64,000 nt of DNA from JALOLV01 sp046295175. Its GTDB lineage: Bacteria > Bacteroidota > Bacteroidia > Cytophagales > Spirosomataceae. Under the pieces are notes generated by a model. The model saw nothing but the letters and a program-made list of their open reading frames with translations, was not told the origin of the DNA and searched no databases. The stretch lies in the NCBI GenBank assembly GCA_046295175.1, contig JBKBNY010000006.1:62001-126000 (forward strand), written 5' to 3'. This document shows, one piece after another, positions 62,834-64,000 of the stretch. A program made the translations under genes and the position numbers. Positions within the stretch are counted from its first letter, which is position 1; each line of letters begins with the position of its first letter.

Positions 62834-62836
62834 TCG

Positions 62837-62859
62837 AAGGAGCGAAAGCTCCTTTTTTT
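62837..62859 (+). terminator. Terminator of the LysM gene
   Basis: 7-bp stem AAGGAGC / GCTCCTT with GAAA tetraloop and T7, directly after the stop codon. Confidence 0.92.
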
Positions 62860-62954
62860 GTTGACACAAAAACAACTTTGACACCGCCACAATTAATCTA
62901 TCAAAATTATTTTGATGAAATAACACAAGGGAAAGGGGAGATTATGTTTCCAGT

Positions 62955-63701
62955 TTAGAGACTGTTATAAAAACTAAAAATCTTTGTTAAATCCTGTAGA
63001 TTGCGGATAAATAATTGTTCTTTACGGATAAACCTAATCACTTCACTTCTTTTATCTTCCATCAGTAAAAGCAAATCTTTTCTACGTTTTCTGAATCGGA
63101 TAACCTCCTTACCTTGTGTGATATACAACACTTTATTTTTTATGATTTGGGTATCTTCATCGCCCAAATTGAGAGAAGGTACATAATCAGGCTTTCGGAT
63201 TTTCACTTCGGTATATTCTAATAACTGAATTTTCCCATCGACCAACACTTTGAAAAAACCTGGCTTTATTTTTTCGCTATTATCAATATAATCTAATGTA
63301 CTGTGAAGTTTTGGGGTGGTTGGCTGGTTATAAAACTGTATCTCTTGAATCATCGCTCCCGAAACAATTTTTATCCCATCGGGAGTTTTGAATTCAATAT
63401 CATTGCCAAAAAGATTGTACCTAACCAATACATTAGGAAGAGTGTCTAAACGAATTATCCCTTTGGGGGTTTCGATATTTCGTGGATAAAATTTAACCAA
63501 AGCCTCTGACCATTCGCTATTCAAGTAATAATCGCCCTTTATCTCGCTTGTACGCGTATCGAAACCATAAAAAAGATTTGATGAATTATTGCGAAGTTTT
63601 ACATCACCATAATTCAGACGGTCTTTGGTACTTTGTACAGCTTCGTTTTGGGCGAATCCCCATAGAGGAACTCCCAGTAAGAAAAGAGCCAGTTGCTTCA
63701 T
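62955..63701 (-). CDS. Exported hypothetical protein (~248 aa)
   Basis: The frame opens at 63731, but ATG 63701 (MKQLALFLLGVPLWGFAQ, signal peptide) is the likely start. The mature part is beta-rich with repeated YxLF/YDN-type strands (VLVRYNLFGNDIEFKTPDGI) and a basic C-terminal helix (EVIRFRKRRKDLLLLMEDKR). No family recognised. The gene follows the small membrane gene at the window edge by 11 bp if the longer start is used. Confidence 0.75.
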   Translation of the reverse strand: MKQLALFLLGVPLWGFAQNEAVQSTKDRLNYGDVKLRNNSSNLFYGFDTRTSEIKGDYYLNSEWSEALVKFYPRNIETPKGIIRLDTLPNVLVRYNLFGNDIEFKTPDGIKIVSGAMIQEIQFYNQPTTPKLHSTLDYIDNSEKIKPGFFKVLVDGKIQLLEYTEVKIRKPDYVPSLNLGDEDTQIIKNKVLYITQGKEVIRFRKRRKDLLLLMEDKRSEVIRFIRKEQLFIRNLQDLTKIFSFYNSL

Positions 63702-63741
63702 AAAACCAAATCTGGTTATGAATTTACTCAATAAAGGTACA

Positions 63742-63999
63742 TCAGATTACAAAATAGGCTACTATAACACCGATGGTTAGTAACATCAAAATCAATGTCT
63801 GACGAGTATCTGATTTTGGTGTTTCGGTTGTTGGAGCTACAGTTTTGAGATAGAATAATTGATACAAAAGGCACAGGCCTCCCATTACGCCAACCACACT
63901 AAATTTTAAGGCAGGAAGCGGCGGCACTTTGCCCGGTAAAAAAACCAATCCAAAGAAAGTAATTATAATTACCCATTTGAAATTTTCTTTCTTAGTCAA
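63742..63999 (-). CDS. Small membrane protein, probably partial at the window edge
   Basis: At least 85 residues with three hydrophobic segments (FKWVIIITFFGLVFLPG, LKFSVVGVMGGLCLLYQLFY, TLILMLLTIGVIVAYFV). The only in-window start is a TTG at the last codon, so the 5' end probably lies beyond. No function assigned. It is upstream of the exported hypothetical protein on the same strand. Confidence 0.6.
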   Translation of the reverse strand: MTKKENFKWVIIITFFGLVFLPGKVPPLPALKFSVVGVMGGLCLLYQLFYLKTVAPTTETPKSDTRQTLILMLLTIGVIVAYFVI

Positions 64000-64000
64000 A

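Noticed and set aside
1..64000. CRISPR arrays, insertion sequences, rRNA operons
   Set aside because: No regularly spaced repeats, no transposase genes with terminal repeats, and no rRNA sequence were seen on reading both strands.

Overview
The window is a piece of a low-GC (mid-30s percent by eye) Bacteroidota chromosome, most probably a Cytophagales member (Spirosomaceae/Emticicia/Arcicella-like; the genus is a guess). The reasons are family content and gene order: an S16 protein with a long Ala/Glu tail, a HU-CCDC81/SPOR fusion beside a large TPR protein and an outer-membrane barrel, DUF6567/DUF6326/DUF486 proteins, and -7 boxes of the TAnnTTTG type. The left edge cuts menD and the right edge probably cuts a small membrane gene.

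Layout. 1-5.4 kb: the end of menD, then a tight minus-strand run (TPR lipoprotein, Na+/H+ antiporter, DUF486 protein, YitT protein). 5.4-16.4 kb: M61 peptidase, then a plus-strand envelope run (1001-aa TPR protein, OM barrel, HU/SPOR protein, TonB-like protein) followed by folC and trmB. 16.4-18.9 kb: gapA and dapD. 19-24 kb: a gene-poor, very AT-rich accessory stretch with an XRE regulator, a VOC protein, about 1.5 kb without genes, then parA, a ribbon-helix-helix gene and a membrane-protein gene. These are followed by a 460-bp non-coding block with DnaA-box-like and parS-like sequences, a long purine tract and an AT-rich tract. 23.7-27.7 kb: TPR protein and gyrA. 28-34 kb: accessory genes. 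34-40.8 kb: small envelope proteins, DUF1287 protein, glycosyltransferase, methyltransferase, alkylsulfatase. 40.8-45.6 kb: trmD-rimM-rpsP, the RNase P RNA, fabG, a fatty-acid hydroxylase and rsmI. 45.7-46.2 kb: two nearly identical 45-codon genes. 46.2-57.8 kb: PLP lyase, APC permease, phhB, tRNA-Ser, large membrane proteins, an AddB-like nuclease and an XRE regulator. 58-64 kb: photolyase, purK-purE, LysM protein and edge genes.

The most unusual system is at 28.09-29.9 kb. Two long imperfect inverted repeats have the architecture of integron attC sites: outer CAAC/GTTG boxes, an unpaired spacer, and an inner stem with one extrahelical A. They follow same-strand genes (DinB-like, UDG-like). 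The outer box at the start of each cassette is the reverse complement of the box at the end of the same cassette (GTTGTGCGT with ACGCACAAC; GTTGGCAGTA with TACTGCCAAC). This is what excision and insertion of attC-type cassettes would leave. No integrase is visible, so it resembles a CALIN (attC cluster lacking an integrase), with a third cassette that has lost its right site.

Other signals: a ParA/RHH/membrane-protein trio in which the RHH and membrane proteins share an N-terminal FEK(F/L)E motif; a candidate origin or centromere next to it; a 55-56-bp inverted element (TGAGAAT...ATTCTCA) present three times; a tandem 45-aa micro-gene pair below normal ORF cut-offs; and a 26-bp perfect GC-rich palindrome in AT-rich DNA.
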